From assembly GCA_965656625.1 (NCBI GenBank), contig CBFHLG010000004.1:62001-126000 (forward strand): 64,000 nt of DNA, given 5' to 3'. Source of the DNA: JADHLI01 sp965656625. GTDB lineage: Bacteria > Pseudomonadota > Alphaproteobacteria > Puniceispirillales > Puniceispirillaceae. Of this stretch, positions 52,626 through 60,987 are shown piece by piece (position 1 is the stretch's first letter; each line of letters starts with the position of its first letter). The position numbers and the translations under genes are program-made. The notes under the pieces are model-generated. The model saw nothing but the letters and a program-made list of their open reading frames with translations, had not been told where the DNA came from and did no database searches.

Positions 52626-53809
52626 CTGTGCTGGCGACTGTGCAAGGCCGCTAAGGTCTGGCGCAGCTGGTCTTCAGACTGACCGTCCAAAAGTGCATCT
52701 TTTACAAACTGAGCTTGTGTTTTCGGGGCCAGCCCGCCAACAGGCGGGTCACGGTCAAGGCTGGTCGGAAACGCATAGCCTTCTGCACAGGCGGCTATGG
52801 CATTATCTAGTTCACGCGCAGTCAGGCTGGCGCTCTGTTTGGCGGCCAGCAAGGCCGGATACAGGGCCAGTGACATGGTCTGGCGGTCAACCGCCTCCAT
52901 CGCCCGGCCAAAGGCAGAAGAAACCTGCAGCAAATTGGCCATCCGGTAAATGTCGGTTGAGACATTGTTTCCGGCCGCATGCATCACCGCCGGACTGAAA
53001 AACAATAAATCCCCCTTCTGCAATGGGACTTGTACAAAATTCTGGGCGAAATAGTCCTGAAATTCAGGCCGGGTGAAGGCAAGATACCCTTCTGTGAAGG
53101 TTTGTGAGAAGGGCAGCAGCTGGGTCGGGCCGCTTTCAAGCGGCATATCGCAATGCGCCACAGCCCCTTGCAAGGTTAAAAACGGCGACAGGCTGTGTGT
53201 ATGGGCCGGATAAGCCGCCGCCCGTTCAGCCGTCATAAAGCCCAGGTGATAGTCACGATGCGGATTCTGGGCCGCGCCGCCAGGGTTAACCCGGTTTACC
53301 TGTGCGGTCATCTGGTAGCCCGGGCCAAGCCAGGCTTCAGCCGCCATTGCAATGCCGTGGGAGGCGTAATAATGGGCAAAATTCTGTGCATCCAGCAGGC
53401 AATGTTTTTCAAGCGCGTTCCATATCCGGTCATTTGCCCCGGCCTTGGCAAAATGATCGCCTCCCCCGCCAGAGGCCATTTTTTCGCGCGCGATAATGTC
53501 TTCAAAGATTTGGCTGGCCCGGTCAATGACGCTGTGATCAGACAGCCCGTTCTTTATCACCAGAATTCCGGCACCATGGGCCAGAACCTCAGTCCATTCG
53601 GAGAGCAGCGCGCGGCGCAGGCCAGCCTGTTCAGCAGCAGTATGAACAAAAGCGCCGTCATAAACCGGAATATTGTGCTGGATATCGCGTGCGTGCGGCA
53701 CCTCAGCGGCTAGGGTTTTACGGCTGGTCAACTGGCGGAAGCTGTCGATATCGCCGCTGGTCCGGTCCAGCCAGCCAGATGGGAGGTGAGCAGGGGTCTG
53801 TATATTCAT
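52622..53809 (-). CDS. Phytanoyl-CoA dioxygenase (PhyH) family protein
   Basis: A 395-residue Fe(II)/2-oxoglutarate oxygenase candidate. The HxD motif is PHRDYH, and the distal His is in SPAVMHAAGNN. The length is longer than ectoine hydroxylase (about 300). The family hydroxylates small organic molecules, and the substrate is unknown. Upstream is a 16-base tandem repeat. Confidence 0.82.
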   Translation of the reverse strand: MNIQTPAHLPSGWLDRTSGDIDSFRQLTSRKTLAAEVPHARDIQHNIPVYDGAFVHTAAEQAGLRRALLSEWTEVLAHGAGILVIKNGLSDHSVIDRASQIFEDIIAREKMASGGGGDHFAKAGANDRIWNALEKHCLLDAQNFAHYYASHGIAMAAEAWLGPGYQMTAQVNRVNPGGAAQNPHRDYHLGFMTAERAAAYPAHTHSLSPFLTLQGAVAHCDMPLESGPTQLLPFSQTFTEGYLAFTRPEFQDYFAQNFVQVPLQKGDLLFFSPAVMHAAGNNVSTDIYRMANLLQVSSAFGRAMEAVDRQTMSLALYPALLAAKQSASLTARELDNAIAACAEGYAFPTSLDRDPPVGGLAPKTQAQFVKDALLDGQSEDQLRQTLAALHSRQHS

Positions 53810-53824
53810 AGCCTTAATCCTATC

Positions 53825-53856
53825 GTCCTCTGGTCCTTTAGTCCTCTGGTCCTTTA
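53825..53856. repeat. 16-base tandem repeat
   Basis: GTCCTCTGGTCCTTTA occurs twice in direct tandem, 16 bases upstream of the PhyH start. Confidence 0.9.
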
Positions 53857-53909
53857 TTCAGGGGGGAGGGGGCTTCAGGCCAGTATGCTAACATCGTCTC
53901 TGGTCGCCG

Positions 53910-55133
53910 TCACGCCCCCTTTAGGGTAGCGGGGACGGGCGGTTTTGCCGCCAGCCCATGCAGATTAAACAGGCTCAACACGGTCAACGGCAGGCAGACA
54001 GCAAAAGCATAGCGGATGCCGATATGTTCAGCCACCAGCCCCAGCAGAGGCGGGGCCAGCAAAAACACCACAAAGGATATCTGTGCCAATGCGGCGACAT
54101 TGACCGCCGCCGGCCGGTCATCAAGCTGGGCCGCGGCCGACATTGCCAGCGGGAAAATCACTGATGAGCCTGCACCCAGACAGGCAAAACCCAGCAACGC
54201 CAGCGGCCAGACAGGGGCCGCTGCCACCAGAATGACCCCGGCCAACATCACCGTGATACAGACCTTTGCGACGCTGCGCGGGCCGTGCCGTTCAACAAAA
54301 TGATCCGCAAAATAGCGAGAGATAAACTGGGCAAAGGCGGCCAGAGCCAAGGCAAGGCCATTGATGAGCGGCAGGGTTTCAAACACGTCACGCATGTAAA
54401 TCACCGACCAGTCTATGGCTGAGCCTTCGGCCAGCATGGCCGATAAGGTCAGGCAGACCAAAACCATAATCGCGGCGGTGGGTTTGACAAAATGCGGGGC
54501 GGCGGTCTGGCTGGACGGGCGAGGCGGGGCCTGGATAAAGCCTGCAAACCCGGACAGCGTCAGCAGCACAACCACCACACCAAAGCCGGCGAAATGGATC
54601 GCAACAGGCACACCCAGCTGTGCCATTATCGCCCCCAACAGGCCGGTTGTAAAAAACCCCAGTGACCAGAACGCATGGGCCCGGTTCATAATCCTCTGTT
54701 TCAGGCCATATTCAACACGGTCCGCCTCGAGGTTTACCGCCACTTCCAGCACACCAACAGACAGGCCGCCCGCCAGCAAGACAATGAAAAACAGAACAGG
54801 TGTGCCAACCAGCGCGGCGGCAACATAACTGGCCGCAATAAGGCTGAGGCCAATGATCATGACCCGGGCCATGCTGAAGCGCCCGACAACACGGTCCGCC
54901 ACCAGCAAAGACAACTGAACCCCCAAGGGCAGACCAACAAGAGACAGACCAAGCTCGCCCTCGCTCAGCCCCATCAGAAGCTGCAGGTCACCCAGCCGCG
55001 GAAACAGCGTGCCAAGCGCAAACGCATATAAGAAAAAGGCCAGAAACACCGGCCGGCTGGTAAAGGGATAGGCAGAAATAACAAGTGGCTCCTGAAGCTG
55101 GAGAGAGAGAAGAGGGTGTCCAGCAGAGTTCAT
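53910..55133 (-). CDS. MFS transporter
   Basis: A 407-residue major facilitator with about twelve transmembrane segments. An N-terminal RLGDLQLLMGLSEGELGLSLVGLPLG segment and the DRVVGRFSMARVM loop after TM2/3 are typical of the YbjJ-like group. The mid-protein RIMNRAHAFWSLGFFTTGLLG and C-half HFVERHGPRSVAKVC elements are also visible. The substrate is unknown. ATG 55133 is used; a GTG one codon earlier is less likely. Confidence 0.88.
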   Translation of the reverse strand: MNSAGHPLLSLQLQEPLVISAYPFTSRPVFLAFFLYAFALGTLFPRLGDLQLLMGLSEGELGLSLVGLPLGVQLSLLVADRVVGRFSMARVMIIGLSLIAASYVAAALVGTPVLFFIVLLAGGLSVGVLEVAVNLEADRVEYGLKQRIMNRAHAFWSLGFFTTGLLGAIMAQLGVPVAIHFAGFGVVVVLLTLSGFAGFIQAPPRPSSQTAAPHFVKPTAAIMVLVCLTLSAMLAEGSAIDWSVIYMRDVFETLPLINGLALALAAFAQFISRYFADHFVERHGPRSVAKVCITVMLAGVILVAAAPVWPLALLGFACLGAGSSVIFPLAMSAAAQLDDRPAAVNVAALAQISFVVFLLAPPLLGLVAEHIGIRYAFAVCLPLTVLSLFNLHGLAAKPPVPATLKGA

Positions 55134-55319
55134 CACGGTTTTGGGGTGATGAAAAGAGAAATAGTGAGCGGGCGGGGTTTAGTGTATGAACCGCCCGGAT
55201 AAAACGGTCTCATCGCGCTGTACGCGTCAAAGCAGGTCCTTGTCCAGATAGTCGGTGGTGATATGCACTTGATAGCGTGGGTCAGTCAGGCCGAACTGGT
55301 TGTTCAGCTCAGCAACTGG

Positions 55320-55895
55320 TTACAGGGCGGTTCCCTTGGCCAGTTTTTTTAGCGCACCGACGATTTCCTCATACCCGTCCATAAACGGGTGGATGGCGGC
55401 GGCCTTCTCATACGCCTTAAGGGCGGCGTCATAATTGCCGATATGGGTTTCGACCAGCCCGAGGCCAGACAGAGCGCCGAAATGCTGGGGCTCACGCGCA
55501 ATAGTCTGGGCGATGTCTCGCTTGGACAGATCATATGCCCCCATGAGAAAATATAAAGTCGCCCGCTTGTTCCAGGCCTCAGCAAAATCGGGGTCAGCCT
55601 CTATCACGGCGGTAAACAGCTGTTCAGCTTCGCGCAGGCGGCCCGCATTCATCTGGGCTACGCCCTGGCTGAGGGTTTCAGACAGATCCTCATTATCCGG
55701 CTTTTCAGACCAGATGCGCCAAATCCGTGACGCGGTGAGGCGGGCTGTTTGCGCATCAGGGGCGTCCCGCAGGCTGTCAAACAGGGCGGGCAGGCGCGGA
55801 TCGTTCTGGTCAGCCCGAAGCGGGCCCGTCAGAACAGAAAACAGGAGGGCCGTGAAGAGAACAAAAAAAGAGATCAGCAGTCGGTTTCGTCTCAT
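55320..55895 (-). CDS. Secreted TPR protein
   Basis: A 191-residue protein with a signal segment (LLISFFVLFTALLFSVLTG) followed by about three tetratricopeptide repeats (AGRLREAEQLFTAVIEADPDFAEAWNKRA, GAYDLSKRDIAQTIAREPQHFGALSG and GNYDAALKAYEKAAAIHP). It probably acts in the periplasm as a scaffold. Directly after the TAA stop the frame stays open for 30 more codons to TGA at 55227, with coding-like usage. Confidence 0.87.
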   Translation of the reverse strand: MRRNRLLISFFVLFTALLFSVLTGPLRADQNDPRLPALFDSLRDAPDAQTARLTASRIWRIWSEKPDNEDLSETLSQGVAQMNAGRLREAEQLFTAVIEADPDFAEAWNKRATLYFLMGAYDLSKRDIAQTIAREPQHFGALSGLGLVETHIGNYDAALKAYEKAAAIHPFMDGYEEIVGALKKLAKGTAL

Positions 55896-55966
55896 ACTCT
55901 TGAAACTAGGGCGATGCAGAGCAAAGAAAAGCCCCCGACAAAGGCCGGCCGGTCTGGCCCGCTGCC

Positions 55967-56566
55967 TTAGTCCTTAGCCAGAAAAGCGATTGCATCTTCC
56001 AGCCGGTCATCTCCCCAGAAAACCTCCTCACCAACGGTGAAGGAGGGCGCGCCAAAGACGCCGCTTTGCCGGGCGGCGGCGGTATTGGCCTGATAGGCCT
56101 GTTCTGTGGCCGGGCTGTTCGCGGTGGTCAGGATGTCTTCAATGTCAAGGCCCAGGGCTTTACAGGTCTGCGTTAAATTCGGCTCACCCCCTGCCTCTAG
56201 ACCGTGCAGAAACCACAAGCTGTAGGTCTGCTGGAAATAATCGAAATACAGGCCGCGTTCAGCCATCACCACCCCAACCCGGTTGGCCAGATCAAAGTCC
56301 TTTAACGGATAAGGGGCCGGCACAGTCGGGCGGGGCAGGCCATACCGTTCAGAACGGCGTTCGATATCGCGCCACATGTAACGCACCTTTTCAGGTTTAC
56401 TGGGCGGAAACGGGGTGTTGTCCATCTCCTTCATGATGGCCCTGACGCTGAACGGCTTCACCGTGATATCCAGCTTATGCTGCGCGATGAGAGGCTGTAT
56501 CCGCAACGCCGTCAGATAGGTGTAGGTGCTGCCAATGGAAAGCCATGCGGTGAGGTGTTTTTGCAT
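55967..56566 (-). CDS. 2-hydroxychromene-2-carboxylate isomerase family (DsbA-fold)
   Basis: A 199-residue thioredoxin-fold protein of the HCCA isomerase/kappa-GST family. It has Ser in place of the DsbA cysteines (SIGSTYTYLTALRI), the KPFSVRAIMKEMDNTPFP region and the C-terminal GVFGAPSFTVGEEVFWGDDRLEDAI motif. Relatives isomerise naphthalene-pathway intermediates or bind glutathione. The true substrate is unknown. It is divergent from the GYD gene across a TTACC palindrome. Confidence 0.86.
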   Translation of the reverse strand: MQKHLTAWLSIGSTYTYLTALRIQPLIAQHKLDITVKPFSVRAIMKEMDNTPFPPSKPEKVRYMWRDIERRSERYGLPRPTVPAPYPLKDFDLANRVGVVMAERGLYFDYFQQTYSLWFLHGLEAGGEPNLTQTCKALGLDIEDILTTANSPATEQAYQANTAAARQSGVFGAPSFTVGEEVFWGDDRLEDAIAFLAKD

Positions 56567-56638
56567 CTGTCCGGTTCCTTTTCTGGTCGAAAAAAAATCA
56601 ATACGCGCGGTTTTGATGTCACAAAATCTGTGTTAACG

Positions 56639-56652
56639 TTACCATCTGGTAT
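56639..56652. promoter_or_regulatory. TTACC-N4-GGTAT palindrome, site 2
   Basis: TTACCATCTGGTAT sits between the divergent isomerase-like (56566) and GYD (56720) genes, 67 bases before the latter. It matches the site at 50139 at 10 of 14 positions, including both half-site cores. Confidence 0.55.
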
Positions 56653-56719
56653 AAAAATAAACCAGTTCTGTATGTATAAGAAAACCAATAAAGCCGATTA
56701 TAAACAAGGGAGAGAAGAG

Positions 56720-57046
56720 ATGAAATTTATAGCGATTGGCAGGTATACAACCCAAGGTCTGGCCGGGTTCATGAAAAATCCAGAAGATGACCGCCAGGCC
56801 GCCGTCGGCGCGATGATGGCCAAGGCCGGCGGTACGCTGGAAGCCCTTTATCTGACCAGAGGCAGCCAGGATGTGGTCGCGATAGGCGATGCTCCTGATT
56901 TTGAAACCATGGCCGCGATTAAAATGCTGGTGCTGTCTTCAGGCGCGTTTGCGCATATGGATATTCTGGAAGTTGCTGACTTCAACGCTATCGGCGCGAA
57001 AGCCGCCCAAATGGCCGGCGCCTATAAAGCACCGGGAAGTTCATGA
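56720..57046 (+). CDS. GYD domain protein
   Basis: A 108-residue protein beginning MKFIAIGRYTTQGLAGFMKNPEDDR, with GGTLEALYLTRGSQDVVAIGDAPDFETMAAI, the pattern of the GYD family of dimeric ferredoxin-like proteins. The start at 56720 follows AAGGGAGAG, and the long upstream frame is non-coding. The function is unknown. A DUF1330 gene follows after 80 bases. Confidence 0.85.
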   Translation: MKFIAIGRYTTQGLAGFMKNPEDDRQAAVGAMMAKAGGTLEALYLTRGSQDVVAIGDAPDFETMAAIKMLVLSSGAFAHMDILEVADFNAIGAKAAQMAGAYKAPGSS

Positions 57047-57126
57047 GTGTGAAGACAGCTTATTTACGCGGTAGGGCTGTGCGTGGCCCTTTAACCAATT
57101 AAAGCGTTGATAAAGAAAAAGGAACC

Positions 57127-57429
57127 ATGCCTATGGCCACAGCATATCTGATTGCGCGTATACGCGTGCATGATAAGGACGGGTTTGAAACCTTTAAGCA
57201 AATGTCCACACCGCTTATTGCCGATTATGGCGGGCGGCTGTTGGCGCGTAACCCGGAAGTTGAGATTCTGGAAGGCAATCAGCAGGGGCTGGTGGTGTTG
57301 TTAGCGTTCGATAGTATGGATGATGCGCGCCGGTTCTATTTCTCAGACGGCTATACCGCCGCCAAGCTGGTCCGCGAAAAAGCGTCTGAGGCCGACCTTA
57401 TCATCGTTGAGGGGGTTGAGGGGGTTTAG
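57127..57429 (+). CDS. DUF1330 family protein
   Basis: A 100-residue protein with the DUF1330 pattern: AYLIARIRVHDKDGFETFKQ, a central GGRLLARNPEVEILEG and the FDSMDDARRFYFSDGY end. It is another small dimeric barrel. ATG 57127 follows AAAAGGA; ATG 57133 is an alternative. It overlaps the convergent zinc-ribbon gene by 29 bases at the 3' ends. Confidence 0.88.
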   Translation: MPMATAYLIARIRVHDKDGFETFKQMSTPLIADYGGRLLARNPEVEILEGNQQGLVVLLAFDSMDDARRFYFSDGYTAAKLVREKASEADLIIVEGVEGV

Positions 57430-57613
57430 GGAGGTGAGGGGGGCTAGGAGCCTGAAGCTCCGGCTGGCAGGTCTCCCCCGAGCAGCATTCCAGAATATTG
57501 GATTTGCAGACCGCACATTGTTCATGCCCATGGACCACAATGGTCTGTAATGGGCTGTGACAGCGCGGGCAGGCCGGCTGATCCCTGGGCGCCGGTGACA
57601 GGTCAATCTGCAT
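57401..57613 (-). CDS. Small Cys-rich zinc-ribbon-like protein (70 aa)
   Basis: A 70-residue protein starting MQIDLSPAPRDQPACPRCHS. It has CPRC and CAVC pairs 20 residues apart that fit a zinc ribbon, then a CCSGETC cluster and a Pro-rich tail encoded opposite the DUF1330 end. A perfect GGAGG is 7 bases upstream of ATG 57613. The function is unknown. It is small enough to be missed by annotation. Confidence 0.72.
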   Translation of the reverse strand: MQIDLSPAPRDQPACPRCHSPLQTIVVHGHEQCAVCKSNILECCSGETCQPELQAPSPPHLPKPPQPPQR

Positions 57614-57675
57614 GTCCAAACCTCCTCTGATATGACCAGCCTAGCAGAGGCCGAGCGGCGTGGTAAAGATGCCTT

Positions 57676-58164
57676 TCAGTCCAGCTGCTTTTCAAAAAAT
57701 ACGCTGAGCGGGTCTTCTTTATAGGGGCCGAAGGGGGCTGTCTGGTGATAGCCAAGCCCGCGATAAAGTGCATGCGAAGCAGGCTGGTATATACCGGTTT
57801 CAAGCTGCAGACAGGTAATGTGTGATTTGCGGGCGGCCTTGTCCAGGGCGTGCATCAACTGGCGCGCATAGCCGTGCCCCCGATAGTCACCGGCAACAAA
57901 CAGACGTTTTACCTCAGCATAGCCGGGCTTGTGCCCGGGCATAAGCGCAACGCACGCCACGCACGTCTCGCCGCAAAAACCGCCCAAAAATACCATCGCC
58001 TTTGCCCGGACATCTTCCGGGCTGATCAGATGATTGCTTTCGGCCGGATACAGGCTGTTCATCAGCGCATCAGAAAGGTGCAAAAGATAGTCAGCTTCGG
58101 TTGTGCGCACAGGCTTAATAAGAAACGGCTTATCAGAGGTTGTCTTGGTATCTGATGAGGTCAT
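57676..58164 (-). CDS. GNAT family N-acetyltransferase
   Basis: A 162-residue acetyltransferase with motif A VKRLFVAGDYRGHGYARQLMHAL and the motif B region TCLQLETGIYQPASHALYRGLGYHQTAPFGPY, as in the PanM/YedL-like group. The substrate is unknown. It starts 5 bases after the asparaginase gene, so the two are co-transcribed. Confidence 0.88.
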   Translation of the reverse strand: MTSSDTKTTSDKPFLIKPVRTTEADYLLHLSDALMNSLYPAESNHLISPEDVRAKAMVFLGGFCGETCVACVALMPGHKPGYAEVKRLFVAGDYRGHGYARQLMHALDKAARKSHITCLQLETGIYQPASHALYRGLGYHQTAPFGPYKEDPLSVFFEKQLD

Positions 58165-58169
58165 GATAC

Positions 58170-59192
58170 TTAGCGGCGTGTCCGGATAATGATATCGCCG
58201 ACCGGCTCGCCCGCCCAGTTGGTCAGCTCTGGCTGAAACGCGGACGCCACCACCTCAGGCAGGGTCAGGCCCAGCGTGACCATTACATGGAGAAGGGCTT
58301 GTTCAGCTGCCCGTTTGGCACCGTCTCTGGCCTTGAGCATCACCCCCAAACCCAGCTCATGAACGGCGGCAGCGTAAACCCCTTCCGCGCCGACCTTCAC
58401 CGTCACAGCGCGGCCAAGCGCCTGATTGACGAGAGAACAGAGCCGCCTGTCCCCGGCGATGAGATGCGGGGCGGCGGCAATTGCGTCTGTTAAGGTCTGG
58501 CAGGCTGTCTGGCGTGCCTCAGGCAATGGGCCGTCCCCGGTGAACAAAGCAAAACCACGTGCCCAATTGCCCAATGGGCCAGCCAAAGCGGGCGCGCCAC
58601 ACCCGTCAACACCCTGGCCGAAAGCGGCAAGATCGCAGCCCACCATCGCTTCCAGACAGCCCAGAATGCGTTGTTGTACCGGATGGTCTGGCTGGTGATA
58701 CCCGGCTAACGGGGCGCCCATCAGATGGGCCAGAACCAGCATGCCGGCATGTTTGCCGCTGCAGTTATTGTGCAGGCGGGTCGGGGCTTCGGCCTGGCGG
58801 ACCTGTTCGATAAGGCTGTCCTGGTCAAGTGACCAATGTGCCCCGCAAATCAGCCTGTCTTCAGCAATATCAAAGTGGGTGAGCAGACTGGCGGCCGCCT
58901 GGGTGTGGGCAGGCTGGCCATTATGGCTGGCACAGGTGATGCAAATCTGGTCAGCGGTCAGGGTTTTGTCGAGCCCGTTTTGTTGAAGCTGTTCAATAAG
59001 CGCAAGAGCCTGCAGCGGCTTCATCGCCGAGCGGGGCAGGACCGGTCGTTCTGTCTCGCCATAGCCAAGGATGATGCGGCCATCACTGTCCACCACCGCA
59101 ATATCGACCAAATGAGTGGATTCAACCGCCCCGCCGCGGCGAACATCAACAGATAAAGGCTCTGTATCCAGATAAGGAAGTTTGACAGACAT
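58170..59192 (-). CDS. Asparaginase, Rhizobium type (Asparaginase_II family)
   Basis: A 340-residue protein of the AnsA-unrelated Asparaginase_II family (COG4448). Catalytic S-x-x-K is seen in RSAMKPLQAL, and the zinc ligands known for the R. etli enzyme appear as NNCSGKH (Cys, Lys) and GCGAP (Cys). It should hydrolyse L-asparagine to aspartate. The start at 59192 (MSVKLPYLDTEPL) removes a non-conserved leader. Confidence 0.9.
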   Translation of the reverse strand: MSVKLPYLDTEPLSVDVRRGGAVESTHLVDIAVVDSDGRIILGYGETERPVLPRSAMKPLQALALIEQLQQNGLDKTLTADQICITCASHNGQPAHTQAAASLLTHFDIAEDRLICGAHWSLDQDSLIEQVRQAEAPTRLHNNCSGKHAGMLVLAHLMGAPLAGYHQPDHPVQQRILGCLEAMVGCDLAAFGQGVDGCGAPALAGPLGNWARGFALFTGDGPLPEARQTACQTLTDAIAAAPHLIAGDRRLCSLVNQALGRAVTVKVGAEGVYAAAVHELGLGVMLKARDGAKRAAEQALLHVMVTLGLTLPEVVASAFQPELTNWAGEPVGDIIIRTRR

Positions 59193-59296
59193 GCTGGTGT
59201 GACCGTGGGCAGTTGAGAGACAGCCGGTCAAATTTAAGCTGAACCCGCCACAGGGCGCAAGGCCGGTGTTATGCCCAGACCAGGCCGAAGGCCAGT

Positions 59297-59713
59297 TTAG
59301 CGTCCAGACTGGCGAATATCAGCGATATGCAGGGATAAGGCTTCTGTTGAGCGGCTGATTTCATACAAGAACAGGATTATCGCCGTGGAAAGGCTGGCGA
59401 TAGTGGCGATAAACAACCCGTAAGACAAAGTGGTCGCGCCCATCACAAGAAGCCCAACCGCAAGCAGATTAAACAGGAAGGACAGGCCACCGAAAAACAG
59501 GCTGAACTTCACGCAGGTGATGCGGGACTGCAGCAGTTGAACTTCGGTTAAGAGTACTGATGGTGGCCGGCAATGATCTGTAGGCTGGCGGGCCATGTCA
59601 TGAATTTGGCGGATCAAACCGGCAAGGGCGGTATAGCGGAAATTGACCGCCACCATATTTAACGGGATCGCGGGCAGCAGCAAGCTGAAGAGAGCAATGT
59701 CCTGGGTAATCAT
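59297..59713 (-). CDS. DUF2721 family membrane protein
   Basis: A 138-residue membrane protein with three hydrophobic segments: an N-terminal ALFSLLLPAIPLNMVAVN, then FSLFFGGLSFLFNLLAVGLLV and FIATIASLSTAIILFLYEI. The layout and the RYTALAGLIRQIHD cytoplasmic stretch match DUF2721. The function is unknown. It is monocistronic between asparaginase and the flagellin-like gene. Confidence 0.82.
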   Translation of the reverse strand: MITQDIALFSLLLPAIPLNMVAVNFRYTALAGLIRQIHDMARQPTDHCRPPSVLLTEVQLLQSRITCVKFSLFFGGLSFLFNLLAVGLLVMGATTLSYGLFIATIASLSTAIILFLYEISRSTEALSLHIADIRQSGR

Positions 59714-60014
59714 ATCGGGCCTGAGATGTCGTCGGGGTGAACCTTAAGTGAGGGCCAGATTAGCGCCGAGAAGCGCTGCACTGAAGTGCTAAAAATAACT
59801 ATATGCGCTGCAAAAAATGGAGCGGAGAGAAGCGGGGGCGGGTGTTTTCCGGTCAGGAGAGTCAAAAAAAGATAAAAAAATCATGAAAATATTGCTGTAA
59901 AATCAGTATGTTGAAAAAAATATTAAAAAAAACACAGCTTTTAACTAACATTTTGCCGAATTGGGTCGTTACATGCCGTAGCGCATTTATGAAACGGGCT
60001 TATGAAAGACAGTC
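59714..60014. promoter_or_regulatory. AT-rich divergent intergenic region before the flagellin-like gene
   Basis: This 301-base stretch has no gene. From about 59865 to 59960 it is strongly AT-rich with A tracts, unlike the rest of the window. A GCCGAATT element at 59955-59962 recalls a flagellar sigma-28 -10 box, but no well-spaced -35 was found. Confidence 0.4.
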
Positions 60015-60884
60015 ATGACAACCCTCTCAGCACAAGTGATCAGCACGCCGCTTGCGTATAGCGGCTCAGCGGCCGGGGCTCCCTCTGCCGGGTCTGCCTC
60101 TGCCGGGTCTGGGGCCGGTGGAGCTGGAGCCGGTGGGCGTGTTTCTGGTGCGCAAGGGCTGTCTTCGGGGCAGGCCAGCGGCGCGGCCTACAGCCGGTCT
60201 GTCATCACCAACCAGATGGCGTCTGAATTAAAATCGTTATCCTCTGCCTTGTCGAACACCGCGCGCGGCCTGTCTGTTGTACAAATGGCGGATACTGGTC
60301 ATAAAACCATCGTTGATCTGGTCAAACAGATGCGCACCCTGTCCACGTCCATGTCAGCGGCGACCTCGACAGATGCGGACAGAACCAATGCACAGACAGA
60401 ACTGAGCCGTTTGCGCGACCTTGTCAGCCAGACAGTGACAACCACCCGTTATAAGACGAACCTGTTGCTGGACGGGACTTATTCGCGCCAGTTGCAATTG
60501 GGCACGGCTGGATCTGATATGATGACGGTGGCGTTCGGGTCACACAAGCCAGGTGATTTTCCCACTTCGCAGACGCTGAGCAGCCTTGATATTTCCACTC
60601 AGGCCGGAGCACAGACAGCCTATACTGTGCTGGGCGAGGCCCTGACGCATCTTGACGGGCAGGGGATTGTTATCCAGGCGGCCGGCGACAGGCTGGCGGG
60701 TACAGCCGATATGCTGACCCGCTCCAGCAAGCTGACCAGTGCGGTATATGACCGGGCGCTGTCCCCTGATGGCGCAATCGCCGAAGACAAACAAGAGCGC
60801 GAGCGGCTGTTTGATGAGGCGGCTTCATCCTTCCTTGCCCGGATAAGGGCATCTTCGAACCTGCTGCCTATCCTGCTGGATTGA
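60015..60884 (+). CDS. Divergent flagellin-like protein
   Basis: A 289-residue protein. Residues from about 65 follow flagellin: NQMASELKSLSSALSNTARGLSVVQMADTGHKTI, the ELSRLRDLVSQTVTTTRYKTNLLLDGTYSRQLQLG stretch, then a shortened C-terminal helix ending DEAASSFLARIRASSNLLPILLD, as in flagellin ends. The usual N-terminal D0 helix is replaced by about 60 residues of Gly, Ser and Ala. No other flagellar gene is in the window. It may be a minor filament protein or a non-flagellar relative. The ribosome-binding site is weak. Confidence 0.65.
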   Translation: MTTLSAQVISTPLAYSGSAAGAPSAGSASAGSGAGGAGAGGRVSGAQGLSSGQASGAAYSRSVITNQMASELKSLSSALSNTARGLSVVQMADTGHKTIVDLVKQMRTLSTSMSAATSTDADRTNAQTELSRLRDLVSQTVTTTRYKTNLLLDGTYSRQLQLGTAGSDMMTVAFGSHKPGDFPTSQTLSSLDISTQAGAQTAYTVLGEALTHLDGQGIVIQAAGDRLAGTADMLTRSSKLTSAVYDRALSPDGAIAEDKQERERLFDEAASSFLARIRASSNLLPILLD

Positions 60885-60987
60885 AAACACTTGCCAAAAC
60901 CGACCCGTCATGTCGTAGGATAGTGACAAACACCTGACCGCTGTTATAGGGTGCGGGGCGTGTATGTAGGGGGAAGAAGACTGTGCC

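Noticed and set aside
53195..53713. 172-codon frame antisense to the PhyH gene
   Set aside because: No similarity or start signal; PhyH is intact on the opposite strand.
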